A stretch of 64,000 bases of DNA from Gnetum montanum (taxonomy: Eukaryota; Streptophyta; Gnetopsida; Gnetales; Gnetaceae): assembly GCA_015680685.1 (NCBI GenBank), contig MNCI01000967.1, positions 418,458-482,457 of the forward strand, written 5' to 3'. Below are positions 43,266 to 53,515 of this stretch, piece by piece. The notes below the pieces were generated by a model that was not told the origin of the DNA, searched no databases, and was given only the letters and a program-made list of their open reading frames with translations. The translations under genes were made by a program, and so were the position numbers. Each line of letters starts with the position of its first letter. The stretch's first letter is position 1.

Positions 43266-44362
43266 CAATAAAAATTCTCTATTATTATTTGAACCCATTT
43301 AGTTTCACTAAATAAAGTATCTTCAAACTTCTTGAAACAATGACGATGTTTATAGCTTCAAGACTAGGAGTAGAGAAACTAGAGTTATATTAGCATGATA
43401 GCTAATTACAAAGTTAGAAAAAGAACTACTACTTTTATCTAAATAAATAGGTGTACTTTAGTATGTCTAAACTTTCTAATGATGAATTTTTATTTTTGCA
43501 GATATCATTAATCAAACCAATATTCCTAAACACTTACTAATCTAGCTCTTACCCAATTCTTGAATTGGATTAACATGCAAGGTTGGCGTTCATGGGTCTT
43601 TATAACTAGTTGTTTTGATTAATACATTGTCAATCAATTTTATTATCATTATAATGAATAATAAAAACTAGAAAAATTTAGGACATGAATTAGCAAGAAA
43701 CCAATAGCCATTACATTAGCAAATGTGTAGGAATTCTTAGGATTCATGTGAAAACTAGAATTAATTTACAAGAAAAACCTTCTCATCATGATGAAAAGTG
43801 ATTATCTAAGTAATTTTTTAATACAATAGCTTCTGGAGGTGAAAGACTTAATATTAATAAAAAATATTTTGTTACTTTTATGGCTAGTCAAATTTTGAAA
43901 AGTAATTTATTACTAATTAATAAGAAACAAAGTCGAATAAGCTCTAGTATTGTATGGTTATATGATGTCTTTTTTAATAATAAGATAAATGATATTCCAA
44001 AAATAATATTTACTAGAATAAAAAGTATTAAACCAATTCATGAGATCCTAGCCTCTACATATCTTACTTTTTTTATTTTTTATTACAAAAAAAGGGTTTA
44101 ATATGGGGATGATACTAACCATTCATCATAACATCACCTTCAAACAACTATTTGGGGTACATTCCCTCATCAACATTTCTATAAAATAAGCCATTCCATA
44201 CCTACAACCTTCCAAATTTCCTACTACCACCACTACTATCACATCCCCATTCTCAAATGATGTTGCTACCTAACAAAGATGGTGCCTTTTCATAACAAGT
44301 GTTATTGTTATCTTAACAAAGACCCAAAAAGGAAATTTTAATTGAGACCCAAAAGGATGTAT
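43266..44362. other. Unassigned sequence
   Basis: No recognisable element. A 73-residue plus-strand frame at 43,880-44,101, with an upstream extension (SGGERLNINKKYF from about 43,830), looks protein-like, with an alternation of basic and hydrophobic residues, but I cannot place it. Confidence 0.4.
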
Positions 44363-44810
44363 TGTAACAACGGACATGTCTCTTTAGGTAACCTTTGAAT
44401 GTTTGACCTAAGGCATTTATACACTAAATTAGAGGTCATGCTAGTAGGAGTGGCGGAGCTAGTATAGCCAAGTCATGGGAGCCAAAAGAAGTGGAACAGG
44501 AAGTGGATTGGCCATCCCTTTTAATTGATTGTAGGCCTAACCATGGTGGTAATGTTAAATTGCCTCTAAGGGATAGATTCCAAAGAAAGAGAACCCCAAA
44601 GAACACTCTTAGAGCATAATCCAGATACGCTATTCCATATCAATAAAGCATTATTTTCTTTTTCTTTTTGCATTTTTCCTATTATTTCCTTTATACATAA
44701 TGTCGAATATCACATATATTTTGCATTTGGTATATTCTCTTCATATGCTTAATGTCTAATATAATTCATATTTGATGTTTTCCATGACATCTGAGGATGG
44801 GATTTCACCA
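44363..44810 (+). repeat. 5' LTR of a chromovirus relative
   Basis: It starts TGTAACAACGG and ends ATGGGATTTCACC. It shares with 51,638-52,134 the blocks TTTGACCTA, GAGGTCATGC and GGAGCTAG-like, AACCATGGTGG, ATTGCCTCTAAGG and GACATCTG-GATGGGAT. It lacks the first ~80 bp of the other LTR. A PBS follows. No 3' LTR was found. Confidence 0.75.
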
Positions 44811-44811
44811 T

Positions 44812-44823
44812 TGGTATTGGAGT
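44812..44823 (+). other. Primer-binding site (initiator Met tRNA type)
   Basis: TGGTATTGGAGT differs from TGGTATCAGAGC by transitions only. It sits where the PBS of the related element is (52,137). Confidence 0.75.
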
Positions 44824-46279
44824 AAACCATAACCCAAGGGCCATTCAGAACCATCGGCCAACTACAACATGAACCTAATGATGAACCTTGAAGCCACAAT
44901 ACAGGGAAAGCCATTGATCATCACCAGATGTACCATATGTTTGTGATGTAAGTTACAAGATACCTTTCCATTGATTTCATGAATAATGAATCAAGCATCT
45001 AGATCCTAGCAACCAACAAACTTCTTTCATGGATATCATTAACCAACAAAAATATGATCACACCTCATCAAGATTTATCAATTACAAGAGATGTTGATAA
45101 GACAATGATACACCTATCCAAGTAACTCTTACCCATCTTAATACTATAATTATTAATTGATTAGGATCATTATTAAATTTCCTTCAATAAAGTTAGTAAC
45201 CATGCCTTGAATTGATCTTGTTTTATTGAAATTCACTATCCATGTAATCTAGAAGATTTCAAGTTACCATATGTTAGCCTAGAAATGTTAGTTCAACAAA
45301 ATAGGCTAGTTTGGTTCTTTTAATTCCTAAAAAATCAGCTTCATTTTTGAACCCTAGGACTATGCCATTGCATATTACTCGTTGAGATAATTCCAACGAT
45401 ACAAATTTTCTCTTGATCATACTTACGGTTTGGGTGATATTGATGTTCAAAGTTTTTCATTATATGTGCATTAAAATAATTTTAATTATTTAATTATTAA
45501 ATTATTATTATTATTTTTAAAAAAACTTAAATTTTTAGTGTTGGAAATTAACCTAGAATTTCCATTTACCAACATCGAACCTCTACCCTATCATCAACCA
45601 AACCACCATGTCAACCGTTGAGGCAAGATGGATTAAAAAAAAACACTCTAAAACAATTATTGAGCGGGAGGTCACAAGTTTGATCCCGTGCCAAAAAATA
45701 TTTTTTATTAATAATAGTAATACAAATAAAAAATATTATTATTTATTAAAAAATTTAAAGAAACCCCTTTTGGATAGGCTGCAACTAACCTTATTGCAAA
45801 TCATAGCAAGGCCCACAAGGCTGACTAGCTACCACCAACAACTAGGCCTACCATGCAACACCAACCTGCTGCTTCAGCAACCCTTCACATGTTGTTGTCA
45901 CTTGATTCTACCGTTGGCCTGCATGTCATGACTCTTCACCCTACCACCTTCTATCTAACACATTCCAATACCTTTGTATGCACTCACACCATTTTCCTAC
46001 CTGCTACCTACCACCTTCATATGAAACCCTTATCATGTTTTTCACAGTTGTCGTTGACTGCATCACTACTACCTGTCACACCTATGGATCATCACCTCCC
46101 ATACCATGGATCATCACCACCCATGCTATGGATCATTGTCTTCCATGTCATTAAACATCACCTCCCATGCTACAGATCATCACCTTCCATGTCATCAATC
46201 AATGCCTCCTACATCGTCCATCATCGCCTTTCCCTCTAACACTAAAAAAACCCTCATCATCAATGTGTTTCAAGGTTAT

Positions 46280-46575
46280 GCAAGCCATATTGATGGGTCA
46301 CATAGGCCCTATTAAAGGACCATGATGGCCTTATTTAGGGCTATGTAAGCCATGTGGATGGTTTCATGAGCCCTAAGGAGGGCCAGATGAACCTTGAGGA
46401 GGGGCACATAGGCCCCAAGAAAGGCCATGCAAGCCCTAGGAAGGATCCCATAGGCCCCAAAAAGGGTTGCACAAGCCCTAGGAAGGGTTTCACATGCCCA
46501 TGTGGGGGCCACATGAGCCCATGTATGGGTTAAGCTAGCCTTTGTGGGCCTCACTAGCTCTGCATAGACCACATG
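46280..46575. repeat. 21-bp tandem array
   Basis: About fourteen diverged units of 21 bp, for example CATAGGCCCCAAGAAAGGCC plus A, and CACAAGCCCTAGGAAGGGTT plus T. Adjacent units pair into a 42-bp higher order in the middle. The 86-residue minus-strand frame here is only the translation of the array (7-residue period). Confidence 0.9.
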
Positions 46576-46913
46576 ATGGAAAATGCCACACCACCATAGT
46601 AAATTCCATTGCCGACATGCACCTTCTCACCTATCGCTACCCTCGTCAACATGTCCAACATGGTCATTGATGTTACCCAGCAATCACTCAGGCCACCATC
46701 AGTGTGCCATGATCACCATTGTTTCCATTGTAATGAAACAACAAATTGAAAATTTTCAATTGCCCATCAACTAATGGAAAAATTAAAATTTCTGTCAATT
46801 AACAAAAAATTCAAATTTCCATCATTGAACGATTATTTTAAATTATAAATGCATGAAATATTTTTTAAATTTGAATTTGGTACCTTAGTAACCATAGGAA
46901 TAAAAATTTTGTA

Positions 46914-46968
46914 ATTAAGCATGCTCATTCTAGAGTAGAACTAGGATGGGTGACCTCTCAGGAAGTCT
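46914..46968 (+). other. 5S rRNA-like fragment, copy 1
   Basis: TTAAGCATGC, then GAGTAGAACTAGGATGGGTG, ACCTCTCAGGAAGTC. Compared with plant 5S rRNA positions of about 55-110 it keeps TTAAGC-TGC, GAGTAG-ACTAGGATGGGTG, ACCTC and GGAAGTC. This includes the C-box part of the Pol III internal promoter. The 5' half of 5S is absent, so it is not a 5S gene. Confidence 0.75.
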
Positions 46969-47636
46969 CATTTTTCATGCCAAAGGTCCTATAGTTCAAA
47001 AGCCATAACTTTTGATTTTGGAAGCCTTTTTCAGCAAATGAAGAGTCATTTCCTATATTTTTCAACCTTCTAAACACATTTGTGAAGTCAAATCCATCCT
47101 CGGAAACCCAAAAATTAGTTTTTACTCGTTGCTTGAAATAGTACCTCAAGATTCTCAAAAGTTTAATTTTCAACATAACTTGAGCATACGATGTCCATTT
47201 TCAACATATGAATAGTCATTTCCAACATTTTTCACCCTTCTAAACTCAATGGGGAGGTTAGATTTATCATCTAGGTACCTAATAATTCATTGATATCATA
47301 AATCGTGATTAACGAATATAACCTTTTTGGCATCTTAAGATCACTATGGCATGTCATTAGTTACACTACCAAAGTCAGTGTTCTTAAGGGGGTAGAAAGG
47401 CATTAAGAATTAGATAATATAGTTAAATATTACTAAAAATTAGGTAATGTAATTATATATTACTAAAATTAGATAATGTAGTTATTTAATTGATGTAGTT
47501 GATTATCATTTGATGTATTAGTTAATGATCAATTGATGTATTAGTTGAAGAATTAGTTGAGGAAACATAATAATCTTCAACCATCAAGAAAAGGTATATT
47601 AATCCATCTTATAATCAAAACATATGGCAAAAAAAC

Positions 47637-48800
47637 ATGGAGACTCAAAATCATGTTTCAACAAGGAGTATGATACCCATGAAGAGAAATAATCTAGAAG
47701 AGAATCCAAGAATGAGAATGAAACTTTCAACATACAACATGCTTGCAAGATTCCTAGTGAGTGAAAAACAACATCTGCTATGTCCATCATGGGCCTTGGA
47801 TTAGCATGAATATCCATATCCACATATCTTAGTAGAGTTAGAAGATTTGGATTCTAATGTCTTGTGCTACAGGAAATCTTGCCATGGGAGTTTCTATACC
47901 AATTCCAACCAAACTTGGAAAATATGGGATACAGAGGTATTTACAAACAACAAGGTCCTATGGAAGTTCTTCTTTTGAGCTGCATAGATTAGCATATTAC
48001 AGAAATCACAACATGGATGGTTGTATGATATTTTATAAAGAAGCCAAGTTTGAATTAGTACAAAGATTTTAATGGATTTTAGAATATATGATTTTTGAAA
48101 TTACAAAACTTCAAGCAATGGACAAGAAAGAATAGTTAAGACTGCAAAAAAATCACATGGCCTTAGTAGTAATTCTAAAAATCCATCTATCAAGAAGCTA
48201 TGTATGCGTGGTCAACACACATTTACTTGCCAAATCAACATGTTCAAGTGTTAGATTATGTCAAGAAGCATATTTGATTAAGCAAATACAAGAAAGATTG
48301 AAGAATAAGTTATTCTTAAGTTACATTGATCCACTTTCATTTATTCTTTTTGGAGACTTTAATGCAAAAGTTGGAAGTAGTGTTTATCAATTCTTAAAAT
48401 ATGGATATGTGAAGGAATCTTTGGAACCTAATTTGAAGAAGATGTTTCCATCAATTCAACATGCAATTCCATTAGCCAATGCATATTTTACTTACTTTGA
48501 ATCTTTAGTAGATAAATCATATTCTAGAATTTAAAAATAGATGATGTTGATGAATAATACTCATCAAGAACCATATTTTACCAATTACTCTACAATGATT
48601 AATCAGGATGGATTAACAACATTTTTCATTGAGACCTTATATTATATTTGGTACAGTGTTTGATTCTTCAAAGTTACCAAGTTACTAGAGTTAATTTCTA
48701 AAGAAGAAGTTGAGAAGAATCAAGATCAAGCGTTGTCATCCCGAACAATACCATCTGATCACATACCACTTACTCAACAACCAAAAAACTAGTATTTCAA
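47637..48800 (+). pseudogene. CCR4-type deadenylase (EEP nuclease) processed pseudogene
   Basis: The stretch covers nearly a full endonuclease/exonuclease/phosphatase domain of CCR4-family poly(A) ribonucleases without an intron. In order: KLSTYNMLARFLVSEKQHLL with CPSWALD (family: S-Y-N-I-L-A, C-P-x-W-A-L), LVELEDLDSNVLCYRK (D-I-x-C-L-Q-E-V), then after a shift KLGKYGIQRYLQ, MDGCMIFYKEAKFELVQRF, MALVVILKI, VCVVNTHLL, FILFGDFNAKVGSSVYQFLK, IPLANAYFTYF, EPYFTNYS, ETLYYIWYS, ISKEEVEK and PSDHIPLT. GDFN, NTH and SDH catalytic motifs are kept, but the metal-binding Glu of Q-E-V is lost, and two or more frameshifts and stops break the frame. Plant CCR4 genes contain introns, so the contiguous match suggests a retrocopy. 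A 125-residue frame (48,157-48,534) is the longest open part. Confidence 0.85.
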
Positions 48801-49546
48801 CAAAAAATATGAATGACTTCACAAAGGAAACCATAGAAATCATACATCCTATCTTAGTTAAATTAGAAGATGAAAACATCCAAAACTAGATAAACTTATT
48901 TTTAGAAGCATCTATGGTCATAGATAAGATTAAGGATGATGTAGAAGAGATAAGAAAAAAAGGAGTCAAAAGGGTATGTAGAACATATTTTGATAAATTC
49001 AAAGCTAATGGAAAACATTACAGCTATAAAAGCATGACATACATAATTTCTACATACACTAGTCAATCTAAGCTCAAAATCAAAGGAGTTCATTAAAATT
49101 ATTAATATTTTGATCAAATAACAAGAAGAATTCTTGTAGGTAAAGAAGATGCTAAGTAGAAAGGAAGAAAAATGACCTAAAATAATTCTAGTAGCTAAGC
49201 CTTCAAACAAGTGGTGAATTTAAAAATAATTATTGATGAAGTAAATCATGAGTCTAGAGGTATTAGAAGGAGAAATTTTTATCTTCTTATACATTATTCT
49301 ATTATTAAATTTCTTTTCATGATTAATGTCAAAATAGAACTAATTAATCAAATTGTTAACCAATGTAAGAAGGAAATATGGATTTTTGTCTATCTAACAT
49401 GTGGTTGACAAAGGGAGCACCATAATATTTCATTTTACTTTATTTTTTTAAACAAGCTCATAGTCGGTGATGTAACTAAATCTATTGTAACCACTAGAAC
49501 TAATTGTTAGTTTTATTAGCATGTGTATAAATTTGTATGAGGAATT
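48801..49546 (+). other. Unassigned frames, protein-like
   Basis: Starting at about 48,808 a plus-strand reading, MNDFTKETIEIIHPILVKLE, continues with few stops through IDKIKDDVEEIRKKGVKRVC and NGKHYSYKSMTYIISTYTSQ to 49,096. A second frame at 49,211-49,408 begins MVNLKIIIDEVNHESRG. The composition and the absence of stops over 100 codons suggest a former coding sequence, but I recognise no family. It may belong to the copia element or to another captured gene. Confidence 0.4.
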
Positions 49547-49959
49547 TGATGTGGAGGACATGTTTTTAGAAGAGATTTGTATTTTTTCACTACACTTACT
49601 CTTGTGAAAAATAAGTTTATTTGATATTCTAGTTATAGAAATACTTTATTTTATCATTCTTATAGCATATCTTTATTTCTTAGTTCTACTAAAAAACTGG
49701 ATTTTTCTAATTATCCTAATATATTCTATTATATAATGGTAGTTATTAACTTATAGATAAGTTAATCAAGTAGGAATTTGTTAAAATATTATCTCATTTT
49801 CAAAGGGTGATTTGATAATAGGGGATTATGTCATATATATCTTAACTTGGTTTATTGTTTTAATGATTGTAATCAATTAGAAATAATTACTCTTCTAAAC
49901 TACTTTCATCATTGTTATATCCTAACGAATTAATTTCTTACCTTAATTTTAATCCATCA
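49547..49959 (+). repeat. LTR related to the 12.6-13.0-kb Athila-like LTR
   Basis: TGATGTGGAGGACATG to TTTAATCCATCA, with TGATG/CATCA termini. It is homologous to the reverse complement of 12,598-13,016. The flanks GAATT and CAAAG do not match and no PBS follows, so it is a lone, decayed or rearranged LTR. Confidence 0.7.
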
Positions 49960-50180
49960 CAAAGGGACTACCCTCAAACATAAATGCTAGACACAAATTT
50001 TAAGAGAAGGTTAAAAAGATCAAGAATCATCACCAATATAGCATATTCATTCCTTACATAAAAACTAAAAAAAATGTAGAAGCTCTAAAAATTAAAAAAA
50101 AAATGTAGAGAATTGATGAACAATGAATATAAAGCTATCATGAAAAACTAGACTTGAAAATTAGTAAATAAACCAACAAG
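49960..50180. other. Unassigned spacer before copia RT
   Basis: Probably the decayed 5' end of copia pol; no motif is recognised. Confidence 0.3.
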
Positions 50181-50770
50181 AAAGAAGATGACTAACTATA
50201 AATGGTTTTATAAAATCAAATTTAATTAAAGATGAGAAATCATCAAACACAATGCAAGACTTGTGGCTATAGGCTTTAAACAAAAGAAACACATTCTCTA
50301 TGAAGAGATATTTTCTTAAGTAGCAAGATTTACAACTATTAAACTCATCCTATTCATAGATACTCATAATAATCTCAAATGCCACCAAATGAATGCGAAC
50401 TTAGCATTTCTTAATGGTAATTTTAATGAGAAATTCTATGTCTACCAATCTAAAGGTTATGTTATAAAAAAAGACAAGATAAAATATGCAATTTAAGTAA
50501 AGTCTTTTATGGATTAAAGCAAGGTCTAAGAACATGGTTTCATGGAATTAATGACTACTTTCTAAAAAAAAGATATTCATATTTCATGTTTGAATCTACC
50601 TTGTACTACAAGCATGATAACAAGGAATTTATTATAGTCCCACTTTATATGCATGATCTTGTATCAACAATTATAAACAACAAGCTAATAGAATAATTTA
50701 AACTTGACATGAAGAGTAAATCTAAAATGAAAGACTTAGAAGAACTAAAGTATTTTCCTGTAATACAAGT
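50181..50770 (+). pseudogene. Ty1/copia reverse transcriptase remnant
   Basis: Readings in order: WFYKIKFN near 50,200, NARLVAIGFKQKKHILYEEI and VARFTTIKLILFI (family K-A-R-L-V-A-K-G-F-x-Q, Y-x-E-T-F-S-P-V-A), QMNANLAFLNGNFNEKFYVY (Q-M-D-V-x-x-A-F-L-N-G-x-L-x-E-x-V-Y-M), VFYGLKQGLRTWF (Y-G-L-K-Q-A-P-R-x-W) and VPLYMHDLVST. In the last block, Y-V-D-D has become Y-M-H-D, so one of the two catalytic aspartates is lost. It would have copied element RNA to cDNA. Frameshifts occur near 50,480. Confidence 0.9.
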
Positions 50771-51600
50771 TGATCAAAACAAGGAAGAAATTAAAGTTCA
50801 TCAAAATAAAAATGCTTCCTTTGGACAAGTACAAAATTAGTAAAGAAAAAGCCATCATGATTCCTCTACCTTACAATCTAAAACATAAAAATAATAACAT
50901 AATTCTTATAGATGCAAATCAATATAGGAGCATAATTGAAGCTCTCAAAATACTTTGTCATACAAGAAAAGATCTTAAATATGCCACCTCCTATCTATCA
51001 TGATTTATACATGAACCAAGGTAGAGCCACCGTAATGCTCTTATGCATGCCTTAAAATATGTCAATTGTACAATAGATCATGGAACCATCTATACCAAGG
51101 GAAATGGATACCTTCATGCCTATTTAGATGTTGATTAGAAAGAAAATCATAATGATAGAAATTTAACATTCAGAACTATAATATGTCATGGAGATAATTC
51201 AATATATTGAAAATTAAAAAAAGAAACTTCTATTAGCCTCTCAACTTATGAAGCTAAATTTATAGCAATGGATGAGAACATCCAACACATACTTTGGCTC
51301 AAGAAACTCATGATGCAGCTAGGATTCCAAGCTACCTCCCAATCAAATTATTTTCTAATAACATAGTTATCATTCAACTATCCAATGAGCATTTGCATCA
51401 TAAAAAACTAAAACACATTGACATAAAATACTATTTCATAAAGCAATAAGTGAAGGAAAATATAAAATTCATTCATGTTGAAATAAATGATTAACTTTCA
51501 AATATGCTAATAAAATCTCTTCTTCCATACAGGAATGAACCTCTTAACAAACTCATTTTATTTCTAAATATCGAGAGATAAGGATTAGTAGTTTCATCTC
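50771..51600 (+). pseudogene. Ty1/copia RT C-terminus and RNase H remnant
   Basis: The region continues pol: a 77-residue frame at 50,770-51,003 (the K-Y-A-x-x-Y-L-S end, here KYATSYLS), then a broken reading near 51,030-51,150 (ALKYVNCTIDHGTIY, AYLDVD where A-D-W-A is expected), and ETSISLSTYEAKFIAMDENI then LWLKKLMMQLGF. This matches the copia RNase H block S-x-S-S-x-E-A-E-Y-x-A-x-x-x-A-x-x-E-x-x-W-L. Then comes HHKKLKHID-like (S-K-H-I-D-I-R-Y-H-F) near 51,405-51,440. The end runs into the copia PPT at about 51,605-51,617. Confidence 0.85.
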
Positions 51601-51617
51601 ACCTTAAAGAAGGGACT

Positions 51618-51637
51618 GTTAACATTAGTATGACATG
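51618..51637 (+). repeat. Copia 3' LTR, left part before the chromovirus insertion
   Basis: The purine tract AAAGAAGGGAC is followed by TGTTAACATTAGTATGACAT plus G, the start of the copia 3' LTR. After 20 bases it is interrupted by the chromovirus, and it resumes at 60,966 (the ACATG duplication counted once). Confidence 0.65.
51633..51637. repeat. Target site duplication ACATG, left copy
   Basis: ACATG directly before the chromovirus LTR start TGTAACGTCC. It is identical to 60,961-60,965. Confidence 0.95.
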
Positions 51638-52134
51638 TGTAACGTCCCATCCCTTATTAAGGGTGGAAACAATTGTAAACAATGTAATTAACCTTCTAAT
51701 GGAGGGTACCTCGTTATGAAGAGTTATGACTATTCATGTATCCCTTGGGAAAGGGTTTGACCTATGCTATTTAAGGTAGGGATTAGAGGTTGCGGAGCCT
51801 GGAGAGGCAAGTAATGGGAGTTGGATGAAGTGGAACAAGCAGGGGACTAGCCCACCCATCTGGCCGGGTTATACGCCTAACCATGGTGGCAGTGCTAGAT
51901 TGCCTCTAAGGCTTAAGTGGCATAGGAAGACAACCCAAAAGGGCATTACAGTACTCTCTTCCATTAATATAATTCTTCCATTTTTCTTTCCTTGTTTAAT
52001 TCTTTAGTATCAATTATTTATTTGCTAATTAATTCATTATTTAAGTGTTTATAATCTTTCCAATATGTTATCCATGATGAATATAATAAATTAAGCATTT
52101 GTATTTTTATGACATCTGGGAATGGGATGTCACA
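51638..52134 (+). repeat. 5' LTR of the chromovirus (497 bp)
   Basis: TGTAACGTCCCATCCC to GGGATGTCACA, with near-palindromic ends. It aligns closely with 60,449-60,960. A weak TATA-like ATGCTATTTAAGG is at about 51,764-51,776. Confidence 0.95.
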
Positions 52135-52136
52135 TT

Positions 52137-52148
52137 TGGTATCGAAGC
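52137..52148 (+). other. Primer-binding site (initiator Met tRNA type), chromovirus
   Basis: TGGTATCGAAGC, two bases after the 5' LTR end. Confidence 0.85.
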
Positions 52149-52592
52149 AAATCACAATTTAGGAATCAAAATGAAAGCAAAACCTTATTTTATTATTATC
52201 ATAGAAAAAAAGTACATTTAAGAAAAATAACAACATGCAAGAAAATATTATTTTATTTTATTATCAAAAGGAATGAAGAGGAAGTACATCATCTAAAAAA
52301 GGGGGTAGAATGAGAAAATAAAGAAAAGGAGAAACTATAATTATTTGTTATGACCAAATGATTCAAGAAGATCTATAACTATCTTCAATTGGGATTCTGT
52401 CTCTTCAATAGTAGCATCTACTTTGCTAAGCACTGCTTTACATCCAACCAGTCCATCACATAGCTATTTGATATATTTGGTCACACGTCTCACTGCAACT
52501 ACTGATTCTTCCTATCTTTAAAGTTGAGTTTTCAACATTTCCATTTGTACTGATCGATCATCCATGTCTCTTTACTATTCTTTTTCCTTTCT

Positions 52593-52674
52593 CTATAGAA
52601 ACAAAATTTAAATTATGAGTTATAAATAAATCAAAAAACCAAAAGGAGGAAAAAGAGAAAAATATATATATTAC
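52593..52674 (-). other. Predicted intron 3 (antisense gene)
   Basis: Minus strand TTTTAG/GTAATATATA to TTTCTATAG/AGAAAGG, 82 bp, T-rich before the acceptor. The exon-exon frame is kept only if one T of an eight-T run near 52,700 is surplus. Confidence 0.55.
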
Positions 52675-53212
52675 CTAAAATCAATCATTATCAATTTGAA
52701 AAAAAATGTGCATGAGTATCCAAATGACGAGCATAACATGTTGTACTTTCCAACTCTCCTAAGAGTTGCTCCAGACTATGTACAGCATCTAGAGCCACCT
52801 TAAGAATTGGATGCCAAGATGATGGAAGTCCAGCCTGTACTATATCATAATTTTCTTTGAAATTGCATGATTGTGACTCCTGTAGATGATAGACATCTTC
52901 ATGAATATAATAGGGTTTGTTGTCTAAAATTTGTTGATTAATATGCCAAAGAAGCACAAGTTCTTCTTCAGTAGCTACCACTATCTTTTCCATAGAATAA
53001 GAAGAACTAGAGATAGAGAAAGAAGAAACCACAGGAATAGATTTAGAAATTATTGTTGGTGATGCCTATGGAAGGAAACCTGTTCTAGGTGTTGAAGGAA
53101 AATAAGGTATGAGTAGTGATCTAGGTGGTGGTGGAATAGGAATCTGTGTAGAAGTAGCACCTACATCACCTCTATCCACCTCTTAGATAAAATATTGTCA
53201 CTTCATAGACCT

Positions 53213-53315
53213 CTGCAACATAAAAAAGAAATTTATTAAAAAATAATAATAATAAAAGAAAATATAAAAATATATATAAGACATTTAATTTAGTAAATTA
53301 TATTTAAATATATAC
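53213..53315 (-). other. Predicted intron 2 (antisense gene)
   Basis: Minus strand CTTCCAAG/GTATATATTT to TTATGTTGCAG/AGGTC, 103 bp, strongly AT-rich. The donor and the acceptor are both good plant sites, and the reading frame continues in phase 0. Confidence 0.7.
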
Positions 53316-53440
53316 CTTGGAAGCAGGAACTGTGACTTGTTCTTGCAATTGAACTATACCAAAGGTTGAAATACCTTGAATTTCTTCAACTTGTGCAGAT
53401 TCAACACTCTACATTGGTTCATTTTGCAGCCCAATTTGCA

Positions 53441-53515
53441 CTTTTAAATACATAAAATAAAAAAATAATTAAGAAATAAGAAAATAATAAAAAAACAACA
53501 TGAAAGCCAATTGAC
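53441..53515 (-). other. Predicted intron 1 (antisense gene)
   Basis: Minus strand GCTAAAAAAG/GTCAATTGGC to TATTTAAAAG/TGCAAATTGG, 75 bp. The donor is weak and the intron short, but splicing it removes two stops and joins the frames in phase 1. Confidence 0.5.

Larger units (their letters stand above)
44824..47580 (+). other. Leader region of the chromovirus relative
   Basis: From about 45,370 this is homologous in patches to 54,600-55,560, which precedes gag in the full chromovirus: GAGATAATTCCAACGATAC (45,381) against GAGACTATTCCAACGATACC (54,617); a GC-rich box ending in TTTGATCCCG / TTTGAACCTG; a low-complexity region; CATCAACT-ATGGAA; the 5S-like piece; then CATAACTTTTGA-TTTGGA. Between 46,080 and 46,220 are ~24-bp repeats of the ATGGATCATCACCTCCCATG type. 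No gag follows; from 47,400 to 47,580 the sequence is simple (AATTAGATAATGTAGTTA type) and then the CCR4-like pseudogene starts. Confidence 0.65.

Noticed and set aside
46312-46572. 86-codon minus-strand frame
   Set aside because: It is the readout of the 21-bp tandem array, whose period is a multiple of three.
46914-46968. Functional 5S rRNA gene
   Set aside because: Only the 3' half is present, with mismatches. The 5' half, A box and T-run terminator are lacking.
49547-49959. 5' LTR of the copia element at 50-51.6 kb
   Set aside because: Its homolog at 12.6-13.0 kb is linked to an Athila-type PBS, and no tRNA-Met PBS follows here. The copia 3' LTR starts TGTTAACA, a different sequence.
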